Assembly: GCA_947561395.2 (NCBI GenBank)
Contig: OX387182.1
Span: 2,676,001 to 2,740,000 of the forward strand
Source of the DNA: Buxus sempervirens
Taxonomy: Eukaryota; Streptophyta; Magnoliopsida; Buxales; Buxaceae
Direction of reading: 5' to 3'
DNA length: 64,000 bases
Both the position numbers and the translations under genes were made by a program. Numbering within the stretch: the stretch's first letter is position 1; each line of letters opens with the position of its first letter. Positions 46,986-59,337 of this stretch are shown one piece after another. The notes under the pieces are model-generated. The model was not told the DNA's origin, made no database searches, and saw nothing but the letters and a program-made list of their open reading frames with translations.

Positions 46986-48259
46986 GAATGGAGTCAATAG
47001 AGTTAAAATAGTATATGATGACCGGAGTATCGTCTCTTCAAAGACTTTTTATTTAAAAGACTATTTTAGCTTTAAAATTCCCATGGCCCTAATATCCTCG
47101 CATCATCATCAACCTTAGATTGTGTTTGGATGCTGGGAAACTGCAATAAATTTTAGGATTACTAGATGCTCTGAGCTATTGGATATTGGGAAATAGAAAA
47201 AAGAAAGGCTATTGGATCTAGCATATTTTTAATCCCTCTCCCAAGCTTGGAATTTAAAGAAACTATGTTCAGACTAACCCAGCATTTGAGAAAATGTGGG
47301 ATGGCCTATTTTTCATTCTGTTCCTGAGGTTGAGAAATGAAAACATTTGTTGCGGGGTATAAATGTTTTCTCATGACGTCGTTTCTTGTTGCCCAAACAT
47401 AGCCTTCTTTCCTCCACTATGCTCCAAATTCAGCGATGCAGATGTTGCGTTCTCACTTGATTAGTAGCTCGACTTCGTTGCTGGATGCATGAGATCCGCC
47501 AAAGACCCAATTCTATGAAGCTTTCGAAATGCTTATGCATTATCGTAACACATTGAAACTTGTAGAATCATCACCATCACTTCCTTCACAACCCTAACTC
47601 GATGTCCTCAAGAAGCAAAAACAGGGCCGGAACAGTTATGAAAAAGGGCATTGAGTGAATCCTTGATGGAACGAGGGGGAAAATTTGCTTTATGCCTGAT
47701 GTCTATCAGTCCATAAATGTTGTCTTGATTGGCTTCTTTTATGGGTGGTAATCTTCCAGGAAGAGCAAGTTGTAAAGGGTGGAGGTGGCATATTGGATAC
47801 TAGTTGGGGATTTGGAGGTCTGACAGAAGTCGTAGGAAAGTGCTTACAGGGGATTGAACATTTACATCAGGAGCTTGTTTTAGATGGACAAATTGAGGAG
47901 GATTGTAGTTGCATTTTCTTGGGTAAGATGAAGATTAGTGGAGGGTTTTGGTTAGTTAAGGGACAATTCCTTTGTGATCAGTGACCAGCTGCAAAGTCGT
48001 GTTTGGTGATGAGGCAAAGCTCGTAGCTTCACTTCTAGGATGCTCCAAGATGGAGCTTAGACACTTCACTAGAGTTCTCGTGGTTCCCCTCTTCACTTCT
48101 ATAATCAGAAATGAATTTCAAAATGTCTCTTTCTACTTTTTCCTGTCTTTGTTTGTGTTGGTTGCTATGTGAAGTGCGTGGGAAGAAAGTAAGGGAAAAC
48201 AAGAAGAAAGGTTGGCGTCTTTGTTTAAGTTCATCAAGGATGCAGAAAAAATTTTAGAA
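46986..48259 (+). other. Mixed sequence with possible gene fragments
   Basis: From about 47430 to 48180 the base composition is less T-rich, and two open stretches follow each other (47745-47984, with ELVLDGQIEEDCSCIFLG; 47981-48172). A stretch near 47510 reads FYEAFEMLMHYRNTLKLVE. These look more like exon scraps than like the T-rich repeat, but I do not recognise the source and see no complete gene. Confidence 0.3.
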
Positions 48260-48484
48260 TGTGGTGTTTCAACGTGCAGATGGAAGGGGCGATGAAGAAG
48301 AATATGCTGTTGTATTCTTGTTCAAATATCAGTACTTGATTCCGATCTCAAAGAGTACAGCGATTACCGACAAATTTATTTAATTCTGTGTATGTACGAA
48401 GGATACCATCTAGGGATCATTAAAAGCGGATTGTATAGCAGCATGATGAAGATTGAGAGACAGTCAAGCATACCACCTTGTATA
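48260..48484 (+). pseudogene. Exon-like fragment, copy in unit B
   Basis: Counterpart of 43058-43292. This copy keeps a slightly longer open reading (DGRGDEEEYAVVFLFKYQYL) before a stop. Its source gene is unknown. It is followed directly by further foreign pieces. Confidence 0.4.
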
Positions 48485-48540
48485 AACCCTAACCCAATCA
48501 TTAACTACGGCATCAAAATAAGATATGTATGCTTCTTTTT

Positions 48541-48744
48541 TTTCAGTTAATTTTGCCATCATTTAGGTTGAGGTCCTCTTCTGGTGTGACTATAACTCTG
48601 CAATTTGATATGAAGCTGGCTTATAAAAATTCTGTCACTAGGCAGAAGATTACAATCATTAGGGCTTTTTTTGGTGAATCTAATTATTTGTTGTTGCCTT
48701 TCCCTTTACAAAATTCTGGTGAAGATGGTGAAGAAAAGCAACCA
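48541..48744 (+). pseudogene. Exon-like fragment of an unknown gene
   Basis: A polypyrimidine tract and TTTTCAG precede an open stretch reading LILPSFRLRSSSGVTITL, FDMKLAYKNSVTRQKI and LLLPFPLQNSGEDGEEKQPW, with normal codon mix. Without a break the sequence then becomes ORC1 intron-derived DNA at about 48745. It is a junction of two gene pieces. I do not recognise the protein. Confidence 0.4.
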
Positions 48745-50230
48745 TGGACATGTGGTTGGAGAACAGTAACTTTTAGGATGGAGATATCACTGATATGCTA
48801 ACTTTGTGTATAAAATGGAATTTAGAGTTTCGATAAATACTTTTAATGCTAGGTGACGTTTTTATAATTTTTGTTTTGGTTAAATGAGTATGCTATGCAT
48901 TTTTTAGAATGCCAAGGCTAATGTTTAGGTCTTTTTTTTGGAAATTCGATACTTATATTTTTCCATAATGCTTGCAATGAAAAGTTGTTCCAGAATTTTG
49001 CTAAGTCTTTCTGGTGGCTACGGTACATGGGCTCTACAAAACAGTAAGTAAAACTAGCTTTGAAAAGGTCGGTCTATTTTAGCTTAATATCTTGAATCTT
49101 GCCTTGTTGATCTGGTTTCAGTTTGGAATTGAGAATACGTTTCCATTTTCCTTAGTAGAAACAAAGCAACTACAACCTTGAGGCTTATTAGTTTCATTTG
49201 TTTCTATCTTGCCCAGCACATTGGTTAGGATTCGGATTTGGAGCTGGAAATAAAATTAGTTGTAGTACCATCCAAGATTCTCTCATTGTTACTCAATCAT
49301 GATTCAAAGAGAACCAACTCAGCCATCCTAAATTCTTCGATGATGGTTAAATATTTAAGAGAAGGGGTTGTTTTTTTTTTTTTTTGGTGTTGGGGGGGGG
49401 GGGTGGTTCTGTAGTGAGGAAGGGTTGCAAGAGGGGGAGGATGTTAGGAGAGGAGCCAGTGACTTTTATAATGGTTTTGAATGCTGAATAATGAATTTTA
49501 ATTGCTCTTTTCGTTTTAATTTTACTATTTTTTTTTCTGTTCCAGTGGTATCATTGGCAATTACCGTTTCATATCTCTGTTTGAGCAATGGGGACGCATT
49601 TCCTGGATGGGATACACTTCTAAGAGTTGGGTAAGCCATGTCAAGAAAATATTGCATTTTTGCCAATTTACCTTCTGATAAATGTGAAGCTAAATGGAGC
49701 TTACAAATCAATTGAAACTTCTTGTTTTCACTCTATTTGCAGCTGTAAGCTCGGAGAATGCAGAATCATTATATATGAACTAGGATCTAAGCTTAGGCTG
49801 CAGAAATTGCAGCTCAACTTTCGAAGGTCAGTATCCTTTGAAGAAGTACCCAAAATAATATTTTCTACTAGATGGATGTATCCATATGTAGTGCTTGCTT
49901 GGGCTGCTTGGTTGAGTTCAAGAGAATTTCTAAGTTTATATATAAGGTGCATGTCTATTTTCCATTTTTGAAGAACCTTTACTTGAATTGATTGGGCCAT
50001 GTTGGCCTATGGCAAGTTCTTAATCGATCAGATGTAAAACTCAATTATTTAATCAGAAGAACATGGGCAGGCCCTCAATTTTAAGGAAAATGTGGAGTTT
50101 ATACTATTATTAGACAGCTTAACAGTTCCATGATTTGATTGGTCTTGTGTTATGTTATAGCTATGATGATGCGTTTGAACTGCAATACAGTAAGGAGCTG
50201 ACTTGGTTGGGAAAGTACCCTCGACAAAAT
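48745..50230 (+). pseudogene. ORC1 3'-end pseudogene fragment B (exons 13-16 with introns)
   Basis: The segment matches ORC1 from about 24160 to 25770, including introns, so it arose by DNA copying and not from mRNA. Counterparts are exon 13 near 48977-49067, exon 14 near 49552-49629, exon 15 at 49742-49826 and exon 16 near 50160-50222. In exon 15 I count about 9 differences in 84 bases. The copy is dead: the acceptor AG before exons 13 and 14 is lost, exon 13 has a shift and a TAA, and the start of exon 16 and the stop region are altered. A poly-T/poly-G stretch (about 49370-49402) replaces part of intron 13. Both copies are on the same strand as the intact gene, 23 kb away. Confidence 0.92.
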
Positions 50231-53200
50231 TCAATTATTCATTCCTAGATATAATTATAGTTTGATTTTCAACTGACCTTTCATCAAATGTTTGGTTTCC
50301 TTTGTTGTTTAGATTATATACTAAAATTCATAAAGAAGTTTCCTGAATATTCGTACGCTATTTTAATTTTCTGGAGGCAAAGACAGCATTATTGGCTATA
50401 GAGTTTGGTGCACTCCATTTTGAACGACATTTTGTGGTGAACTGAACCATCCATATGTCAAACAAGCTGTCTACTTGAACTAGTGATATGTATTGTTTTC
50501 CTTTAGGCTGCATTTGATGTCTTCAAGTCAATAGTATGATCCACATTTCTTGGGTTTGGTAATGGGTTCTTCATTTCTACGAAGGTGCCGTTGGTGGAAA
50601 TTCTAGATTCTGGATTTGTATTATAATCTTAGATTCTAATATCAAGATTTTTGTTGGTGATTTTTAAAATCTAAAGCTTGGTTGGCTATATTAGATTATA
50701 GATATTTTGTCTTTTCAATTCTATTGATAATAGGATGTTCTATTTATTATTTTCATTTTTTTTATTGATATCTTAAATTTAATTTAATTTTTAGGGTTAT
50801 TGTCTAGCATAGGAATTTTATTAATTTCTTATGTTCCTTTTTATCTAATATGATTCTTATTGGCATGCTTCCTCTACTTTTTGTTACTTTAAGGAATTTA
50901 TCAATGTTGAGGATCTCAAGAAGTATTTTGAGTTTTTTATGCTGTTTTTTTTGGTTTTTAGTCATCCAATTTAAGGTGCCCTTCTATCCCCCCTTTTTTT
51001 AATCTATGTTTTGCTTTAAATATTTTACCAATTTATATCGTTCATCCTAATTTTTTCTCCAATAATTTGTGGTTTTTATTGGATCATTTGAAATTTTTGT
51101 CTCTTTTTGTGATATTGTATTTTTATATTTTTAATTCTTGTATTTTTTTTCTATTTGATTACATTTTTGCTATTTTTTATGTGATCTTTGTGGTTAATTT
51201 TTTTATACGTTTTTAATTTACACTTTTCATTTAATTTTTTTCCATTTTCAATGTAATTTGATTTTCACTTGCCTTTTTCTTGAATCTTTATATTGTTTTA
51301 GTTAATTCTTTTACGCTGATTTATATTTTGTTTTCATCAAAATTCCTCTTAAATTTTTTTTATACATTTTTCAATAAATTTTGAAGTTTTCATCTTGACA
51401 TTCTTCCTTTTTAATATTTATCAAATGATTCAATCCTTTTGGGGATTCTTTGAAAGTTCATGGCCTATTTTATGATTTAGTTTTTCAACAATTTCTCTAT
51501 TTGTATTTAATTTTTAACTTCCTTTTATTAAATAACATTTCTTGAGATTTTTTTGTGTTTTATAGATATTTCTATTTATTTGGAGGTTTGAATGATTTAC
51601 AATAATTTTTTTATTTCATTTGATTATTATTTGCTTTTTTCCTTCTTTTTTTTTATTTATTAATATTTTTATGTTTTCTTCAATCGTTTGATATTCTCAT
51701 GGGATATTTTTACCATAAATAAAATACCTCAAAAGATAAAATGTGGGAAAAATAGCAAATAAGACTTAAAGCAGCTAAAAAAGTAATGTAAACTCAAATA
51801 AATTAAGATTTGAACATATGCTATAATTTACAAATAAATGTAGGGGGGGAAAAAAAAAACAGCAGATAAGAATAAATTCAGCCAAAATAAAAAAAATGAA
51901 CAAAATTATGAAAGCTCTAACAGATAAGTATACGTAAATTTACTAGAAGTTATGATCAAGTATGGGGAAGTTTTAATATGTATTTTATTTATGGTGAAGA
52001 TCCCATGACGGTTTTTAGTTTCTTTTTTACTGTTGTTTCGTTTTTTTTTTTTTTCGTTCAAATTTAATTTGAATTTCTCATATTCTTTGAGTTTCTTTAA
52101 TGTTTTCTTTTGTAAATTAATAGTGTCATTCTATTTTAATATTTTTTACAACTTTTGTTGAAGTTTTCAAGATTTTTCTTAATTAATTGGAAAGCAGTTT
52201 CCTTTTTTCTTATTTAGTATTTTTATTTCCAGGATTAGCATTTAATTTTTGTTTTGTTAAGATATCTTTTCGCATAATGATAAGCAAAATATGTACTTTA
52301 ATTCTTATAAGTCCCTTTCGCATAATTTTGATATTTTTGCAAGTTATTTTAACATATTTTTTCTCAATGTCTTTTGTTACTCAATTTGTATGTCTTCCTT
52401 ATAACTTTTCTCGTATTATTTAACATTTTTCTTGAATAATTGGGCCTTAACGACCTTTTGTATGATCTATAACTATTATATCTTAAGCACTTTATTTTAT
52501 TTTTTAATGATTTAATTCTGATTTAGTATTTATTGGTGTTTTAACAAATAATGAGTTTGTTCTGTTTCTATTTTTGTTTCTTATTTAATGTAGAAACTAG
52601 TTTTTTAACCATCAGTACCTTTTTGTTGGAAACTTGGCAATACCGATCTTAAATTTTTATGCCTGTTTTTAACTGGCGTGATTTGCTTAAAAAATGTTGT
52701 ATTTATTTTTTAACTCTATATATTTTTTAAACTATTTTTAATATGCTTCCTCATTTACTAATTGAGGTTTTCTTCTAGTATTTTGTATTTACACTTATAT
52801 TTAACCTTGTTTTTTTTTTTTAGCTTTTATATTTCTATTGATTTTTTTTTTGTTAACAAGTTAACTGTCATCATTTGTTTGGATTGAGCTCTTTTTATAT
52901 CTGTTTTTGTTGTTTGATCTTTCTTTTATCATTGATATCATTTATAGTTTGATTTTAGTATTATTTTTTTTATTTTTCAAAAATTTGAATCTTTTTATTG
53001 AATTATAGAATCTTGTGTGTTCAATATTTTTATATTTTCACATTTTCATGGGAACCTTTTTCTTGATTTCATAAAACTTGTTACTTTGTATAATTTGTGT
53101 TAAAAGCTTTAATATTCTAAAATTTTTAATTTGTATTTGTTATAAGTATGTTTTACTTCCCTTTTTTTTTTTATCTCAGTAAATTTATTTAGTCTGGAGT

Positions 53201-53530
53201 TTTATTGTCATCAGCTAATTTTTGTCTCTTTTGTGATTCATCAATTTTCAATTTTCGCTTTCTATATTTGTTTTTTGATTGATGTTATTCACAAATTTTA
53301 TTGAAATTTATATTTGTTTTCATTTTTTGATATTTTTTAAAACATTTTATGATGATTTACCTTAAATTTTATTCAAGGAGTTTTTTGTTCACATTTTCTT
53401 TTTATATTTAGTGTAGTAAGTCTTCTTCTTTTTATTTCATTTGTTCTATATGTTGATTTATTTATTATATCTTTTTTGGACTCTCTTTTCATTTTACCAT
53501 ATGTTTCTATTATCTTTTCATTTTACAAAT
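50231..53530 (+). repeat. T-rich repeat unit, copy B
   Basis: It follows fragment B directly, as copy A follows fragment A. It is about 3.3 kb and very similar to copy C (over most aligned lines only a few differences per 60 bases), more distant from A. The A-rich block is at about 51718-51945. Private poly-A/poly-G noise lies at 51842-51861. The end block is cut short, and the unit passes into copy C at about 53524-53540 through AAATTTCAATTATTCATTCC, the same words that start copy B. Confidence 0.82.
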
Positions 53531-56500
53531 TTCAATTATTCATTCCTTGATATAAATATAGTTTGATTTTCAACTGGCCTTTCATCAGATGTTTGGTTTC
53601 CTTTGTTGTTTAGATTATATACTAAAATTCATAAAGAAGTTTCCTGAATATTCGTACGCTATTTTAATTTTCTGGAGGCAGAGATAGCATTATTGGCTAT
53701 AGAGTTTGGTGCACTCCATTTTGTGGTGAACTGAACCATCCATATGTCAAACAAGCTGTATACTTGTACTTGTGATATGTATTGTTTTCCTTTAGGCTGC
53801 ATTTGATGTCTTTAAGTCAATAGTATGACCCACATTTCTTGGGTTTGGTAGTGGGTTCTTCATTTCTACGAAGGTGCCGTTGCTTGAAATTCTAGATTCT
53901 GGATTTGTATTATAATCTTAGATTCTAATATGCAGATTTTTGTTGGTGATTTTTAAAATCTAATGCTTGGTTGACTGTACTAGATTATAGAAATTTCGTC
54001 TTTTCAATTCTATTGATAATAGGATGTTCTATTTATTATTTTCATTTTATTTTATTGATATCTTAAATTTAATTTAGTTTTTAGGGTTATTGTGTAGCAT
54101 AGGACTTTTATTAATTTCTTAGGTTCCTTTTTATCTAATATGATTCTTATTGGCATGCTTCCTCTAATTTTTGTTACTTTAAGGAATTTATCAATGTTGA
54201 GGATCTCAAGAAGTATTTTGAGTTTTTTATGCTGTTTTTTTTTTTGGTTTTTAGTCATCTGATTTAAGGTGCCCTTCTATCCCCCCTTTTTTAATCTATT
54301 TTTTGTTTTAAATTTTTTACCAATTTATATCGTTCATCCTAATTTTTCTCCAATAATTTGTGGTTTTTATTGGATCATTTGAAATTTTTGTCTCTTTTTG
54401 TGATATTGTAATTTTATATTTTTAATTATTGTATATTTTTTTCTATTTGATTACATTTTTGCTATTTTTTATGTGATCTTTGTGGTTAATTTTTTTATAC
54501 TTTTTTTAATTTACACTTTTCATTTAATTGTTTTCCATTTTCGATCTAATTTGATTTTCACTCGCCTTTTTCTTGAATCTTTATATTGTTTTAGTTAATT
54601 CTTTTACGCTGATTTATATTTTGTTTTCATCAAAATTCCTCTTAAATTTTTTTTATACATTTTTCAATAAATTTTGAAGTTTTAATCTTGGCATTCTTCT
54701 TTTTTAATTTTTATCAAATGATTCAATCCTTTTAGGGATTCTTTGAAAGTTCATGGACTATTTTATGATTTAGTTTTTAAACAATTTCTGTATTTGTATT
54801 TAATTTTTAACTTCCTTTTATTAAATCACAGTTATTGAGATTTTTTGTGTTTTATAGATATTTCTATTTATTTGGTGGTTTGAATGATTTACAATAATTT
54901 TTTTATTTCATTTGATTATTATTTGCTTTTTTCCTTTTTTATTTATTTATAACATTTTTATGTTTTCTTCAATCGTTTGATATTCTCATGGGATATTTTT
55001 ACCATAAATAAAATACCTCAAAAGATAAAATGTGGGAAAAACTGCAAATAAGAATTAAAGCAGCTAAAAAATTAATGTAAACTCAAATAAATTAAGATAT
55101 GTACATATACTATAATTTACAAATAAATATAGGGGGAAAAACAGCAGATAAGAATAAATGCAGCCAAAATAAAAAAATGAACAAAATTATGAAAGCTCTA
55201 ACAGATAAGTATACGTAAATTTACTAGAAGTTATGATCAAGTATGGGGAAGTTTTAATATGTATTTTATTTATGGTGAAGATCCCATGACGGCTTTTAGT
55301 TTCTTTTTTACTGTTGTTTCGTATTTTTTTTTTTTCGTTCAAATTTAATATGAATTTCTCATATTCTTTGAGTTTCTTTAATGTTTTTTTTTGTAATTTA
55401 ATAGTGTCATTCTATTTTAATATTTTTTACAACTTTTGTTGAAGTTTTCAAGATTTTTCTTAATTAATTGGAAAGCAGTTTCCTTTTTACTTATTTAGCA
55501 TTTTTATTTTCAGTATTTGCATTTGATTTTTGTTTTGTTAAGATATCTTTTCGCATAATGATAAGCAAAATATGTACTTTAATTCTTATAAGTCCCTTTC
55601 ACATAATTTTGATATTTTTGCAAGTTATTTTAACATATTTTTTCTCAATGTCTTTTGTTACTCAATTCTTATGTGTTCCTTATAACTTTTCTCCTCTTAT
55701 TTAACATTTTTCTTGAATAATTGGGCCTTAACGACAATTTGTATGATCTATAACTATGGTATCTTAAGCACTTTATTTTATTTTTTAATGTTTATTTGTG
55801 ATTTAGTATTTATTGGTGTTTTAACAAATAATGACTTTGTTCTGTTTCTATTTTTGTTTCTTATTTACTGTAGAAACTAGCTTTTTAACCATCAGTACCT
55901 TTTTGTTGGAAACTTGGCAATACCGATCTTGAATTTTTATGCCTCTTTTTAACTAGCTTGATTTGCTTAAAAAATTTTGTATTTATTTTTTAAATTTATA
56001 TATTTTTATATATTTTATAACAGTTTTTAAAATGCTTCCTCATTTACTAATTGAGGTTTTCTTCTAGTATAATTTCATAAAACTTGTTACTTTGTATAAT
56101 TTGGGTTAATGACTTTAATATTCTAAATTTTTTAATTTGTATTGTTATAAGTATGTTTTACTTCCCCTTTTTTTTATCTCATTAAATTTATTTAGTCTGG
56201 AGTTTTATTGTCATGAGCTAATTTTTGTCTGTTTTGTGAGTCATCAATTTTCAATTTTCGCTTTCTATATTTGTTTTTTAATTGATGTTATTTACAAATT
56301 TTATTGAAATTTATATTTGTTTTCATTTTTTGATTGTTTTTGAAACATGTTATGATGATTTACCTTTAATTTTATTCAAGGAGTTTTTTGTTCACATTTT
56401 CTTTTTAGATTTAGTGTAGTAAGTCTTCTTCTTTTTATTTAGTTTGTTCTATTTTTTGATTAATTTATTATATCTTTTTTGAACTCTGTTCTCATTTACC

Positions 56501-56652
56501 ATATGTTTCTATAATTTTTTTGGAAGTTTACATTTAGATCTCGTGAAATTTATGAAAGTTGAACTTAGGCACTTGAAATTTGTGAAAAGGCACTCGCAGC
56601 CCTTTGCATTCGAATAAATTTTCAAAATAGTACCTTTAATGTCAACAATTGG
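53531..56652 (+). repeat. T-rich repeat unit, copy C
   Basis: Tandem partner of copy B in the same orientation, with no ORC1 exon between them. The A-rich block is at about 55008-55235. Relative to B it lacks about 300 bases between 56068 and 56069 (the stretch corresponding to about 52780-53070). The end block (56520-56640) is intact and is cut at 56652 by the inverted LTR that starts with TGTAACACCCC. Confidence 0.82.
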
Positions 56653-59295
56653 TGTAACACCCCAATTAGCCGCATCTCATCCCTTTGATAAGAGATTAGC
56701 TGAAGGATGGTCGTAATAAACATGATAGTATTTTTTTTTGGTACAAAGGCGTATATAATGCCTAGAAAATGGATGATATCGAGATGTGTAAAATACCTGA
56801 TAAACGTGGGTGCAATATATGCTATATGTGTACTAGAGCTGTAAGTAGGGCGGGTTGGGCTGGGTTTTGATGAGTTCGGGTTCAACCCAATCTAAAATCA
56901 ATTGGCCCAAACTCATCTTGGCCCGCCCTAAACCCAAACTGCTTGAACCCAAACCCAACCCTAAAATTATTTCTCGAGTTCGGGCTGGGTTCGGGTTGGC
57001 CCAAATTAATTGGATCTATCAATGATCTAATGAAATATAATAGCAAAGGCAACAAGTTTATAATGTTTTTAGTATAGGAAAGCAAAAAATTGAGTTTTTA
57101 TAACATTTCTAAGGTTTGTTTACCAAATTACAAGACAACACATTCAATGTTATGAAAGAAATACTTACTGAAAATGTGATCCTTTGTAAATCTCAAATCA
57201 TTATCCATACAAAGGTCAACATTATGAACATTCTTAAATCTTGAAAAGTTTCTAGGTTTGAAGCTTTATACTCAATTCTATTGAACCTTATCTATTGGAG
57301 AATTGATTGGAAAAATGGAGAGGAAGGGTTTGAAGTTTGAAAAAACGTAGGAAGAAGATGGGGTTTATGGTGAGTCATTTAACCTTGACTTTATATAGTT
57401 CGGGCTTTTCGGGTTTTTCGGGCTATGAAGTGCAAACCCAAGCCCAACCCAAACTCAAGTTCAGGCCTAAAATCAAGCCCAACCCAAACCCAAACCCAAA
57501 ATAAAACCTTAGATCGGGCTATTATTCGGGTTGGGTTGGGTTGGGTGGGCTTAGGGCGGGCTGGGCAAAACTTACAGCTCTAATGTGTACAGTAAAACTA
57601 ACTATAAAAGAAGCATTTAAAGTATAAGCCATGAAGAAAAGGTATCAAAAGAACCCAATAAAGGTTCTATACATAGTTCTACAAAAAGTGGACCATCTAA
57701 GCATCTCACATCCCTCTCTCTCTCTATCTACATGAATCTAAAATAAGATATACATGTATCTTGGTAGTCCTAGCAGGCCTGAAGAAGTCCTCCTCTCTGT
57801 ATCCCAAAGCTTTCTCTTTTCCCTTATCGGCTTTTGCTCTAGATGTCGATGGATCTAAAACAAAATCGATAAATCACGTTTGATGAAACGCTGGTCCCAG
57901 TACTCAACACTATGCATGCTTTTAAAATCACAGTTCATGCCATATCTTTTTTTTAAATCCATGATGCATAGCACTTTATCAAAATCCGAAGTAACATGCC
58001 AATATACATCATTAAAGATCACCCATAATATTTAGCACATGCTTTCATAGGCATTCATTAATAAGTGGAAACTAACATTAAAATATGCTAAATCTATGCA
58101 TTAACTACTTTGATCTCATTCCATTTATAGGGTTAACTAGGTAGTTTAAGTGTAAATGTCGTGACCACATCTAACTCTATGGGTTTCCCATATAGGTTAG
58201 GCATCCAACCCTATTCCCCTTGGTATTGGGCATCCTAACGCTGATTCCCCTTAGTGTAGGGCATCCAGATGAAGCTTGGGCATCAGCCACCGATTCCCCT
58301 TAGTGCTGGAATTCAATACAATCATCGGCCTCACGCCGGAATCAATAAAACCAACGTATAGTGAAACAATAGTATCAAAGGTCACGATATTTATACTTAA
58401 ACACACCCACTTAAGTTATACGGATTTGCATCTTAAGTTAACATTTTATGCCTCTAATTTTCATTTGTATCTTATACAATCATTTCCATGTCATCAGAAT
58501 TATGTTTCTCAAATACAGCCTGTAGGGCTACTAATTCATAATTATCCAAGCCATTGCCCCATGAATTATATCTCATTTTCAAATCGTGGGCCTATGCCCT
58601 TATGCTTCCATACATTTCATCTTAAGTCATTCATTTCATGTAGAAAATTCGAGCAATACTTTCTTATGCAAACATAGCATCACATTTATCTCATTTTGTA
58701 AACATAATATACTCATATGCATCTAAAATAAATTGCAAACTCATTTAACATCAACATATAATAATACTAATCTCATTTTAATCTTAATTTATGAATTTGC
58801 AAACCTTAAATTAATCGCATGAAAAATTGGGCTAATATACACTTTTTCCTAAAAATGCAGTCAAACTGCAGATCTGGTTTTTGACCCCTACAAAGTGTCA
58901 AACTTGATTCAATTGGTGAAGAAATAACTAGTGATCCATATACGAATAGAAATGTCTACGAATCTAGTTTCTAACGCATCAAATGGAATTAAATTTGAAG
59001 TTTCCTAGAGAGAGTTATAACAATTTTACTACAGGTGGTTACGAGCTGTCTTACCATACTAGGATGAGAACCATCTAACTTCCATGATTTTTCTTGTAAA
59101 GTCCTGATGTCCAATAGGTCCCAAATCATCTCCATTCAATTATAAACACCTTAAACTAAATTTTAAGCTATTAGTTTGAATTTTTACGTATCGTTTTCAT
59201 GTTTTCGTACGCTGACTGAAATATGGTGCGATTTTGAAACAGTTAACATGGCTGTTTCTATTTGTCAACTTACAAGGCTTGTTCCTAACTACCAA
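56653..59295 (-). mobile_element. Ty3/gypsy long LTR piece, inverted (element 1)
   Basis: Read on the minus strand, it matches the plus-strand LTR at 62160-62922 (for instance around 58860-58920 against 62525-62600). It continues a further 1.1 kb of LTR sequence beyond what the other copy keeps. Its outer end TGTAACACCCC at 56653 is the complement of a normal LTR terminus ending in GGGGTGTTACA. The first kilobase of the LTR is missing. Short direct repeats built on GATTCCCCTTAGTG lie at about 58200-58310. A hAT MITE sits inside it. Confidence 0.8.
56834..57582. mobile_element. hAT-type MITE with 8-bp duplication, inside an LTR
   Basis: The terminal inverted repeats begin TAGAGCTGTAAGT on both sides. 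The 8-base duplication ATGTGTAC is perfect (56826-56833 and 57583-57590). Subterminal regions are rich in GGGTTGGG/CCCAACCC repeats. At 749 bases without coding capacity it is non-autonomous. It must be younger than the LTR it entered. Confidence 0.92.
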
Positions 59296-59337
59296 TGTAA
59301 GATCCCAACTCTCTAATCAATGTTTAAGTTATAATTG
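59296..59337 (+). mobile_element. Stump of a 5' LTR fused to pol
   Basis: TGTAAGATCCCAACTCTCTA and the following bases are the first 42 bases of the same LTR that starts at 61120. They run straight into RNase H coding sequence. The short word ATAATTG is plausible at the join, so the rest of the LTR, the primer site, gag, protease and reverse transcriptase were lost in one deletion. Confidence 0.8.

Noticed and set aside
52187-55704. Two similar 78-codon frames (52187-52423 and 55468-55704), apparently conserved
   Set aside because: They are similar only because copies B and C are recent duplicates. Copy A does not keep the frame, and the composition is low-complexity.
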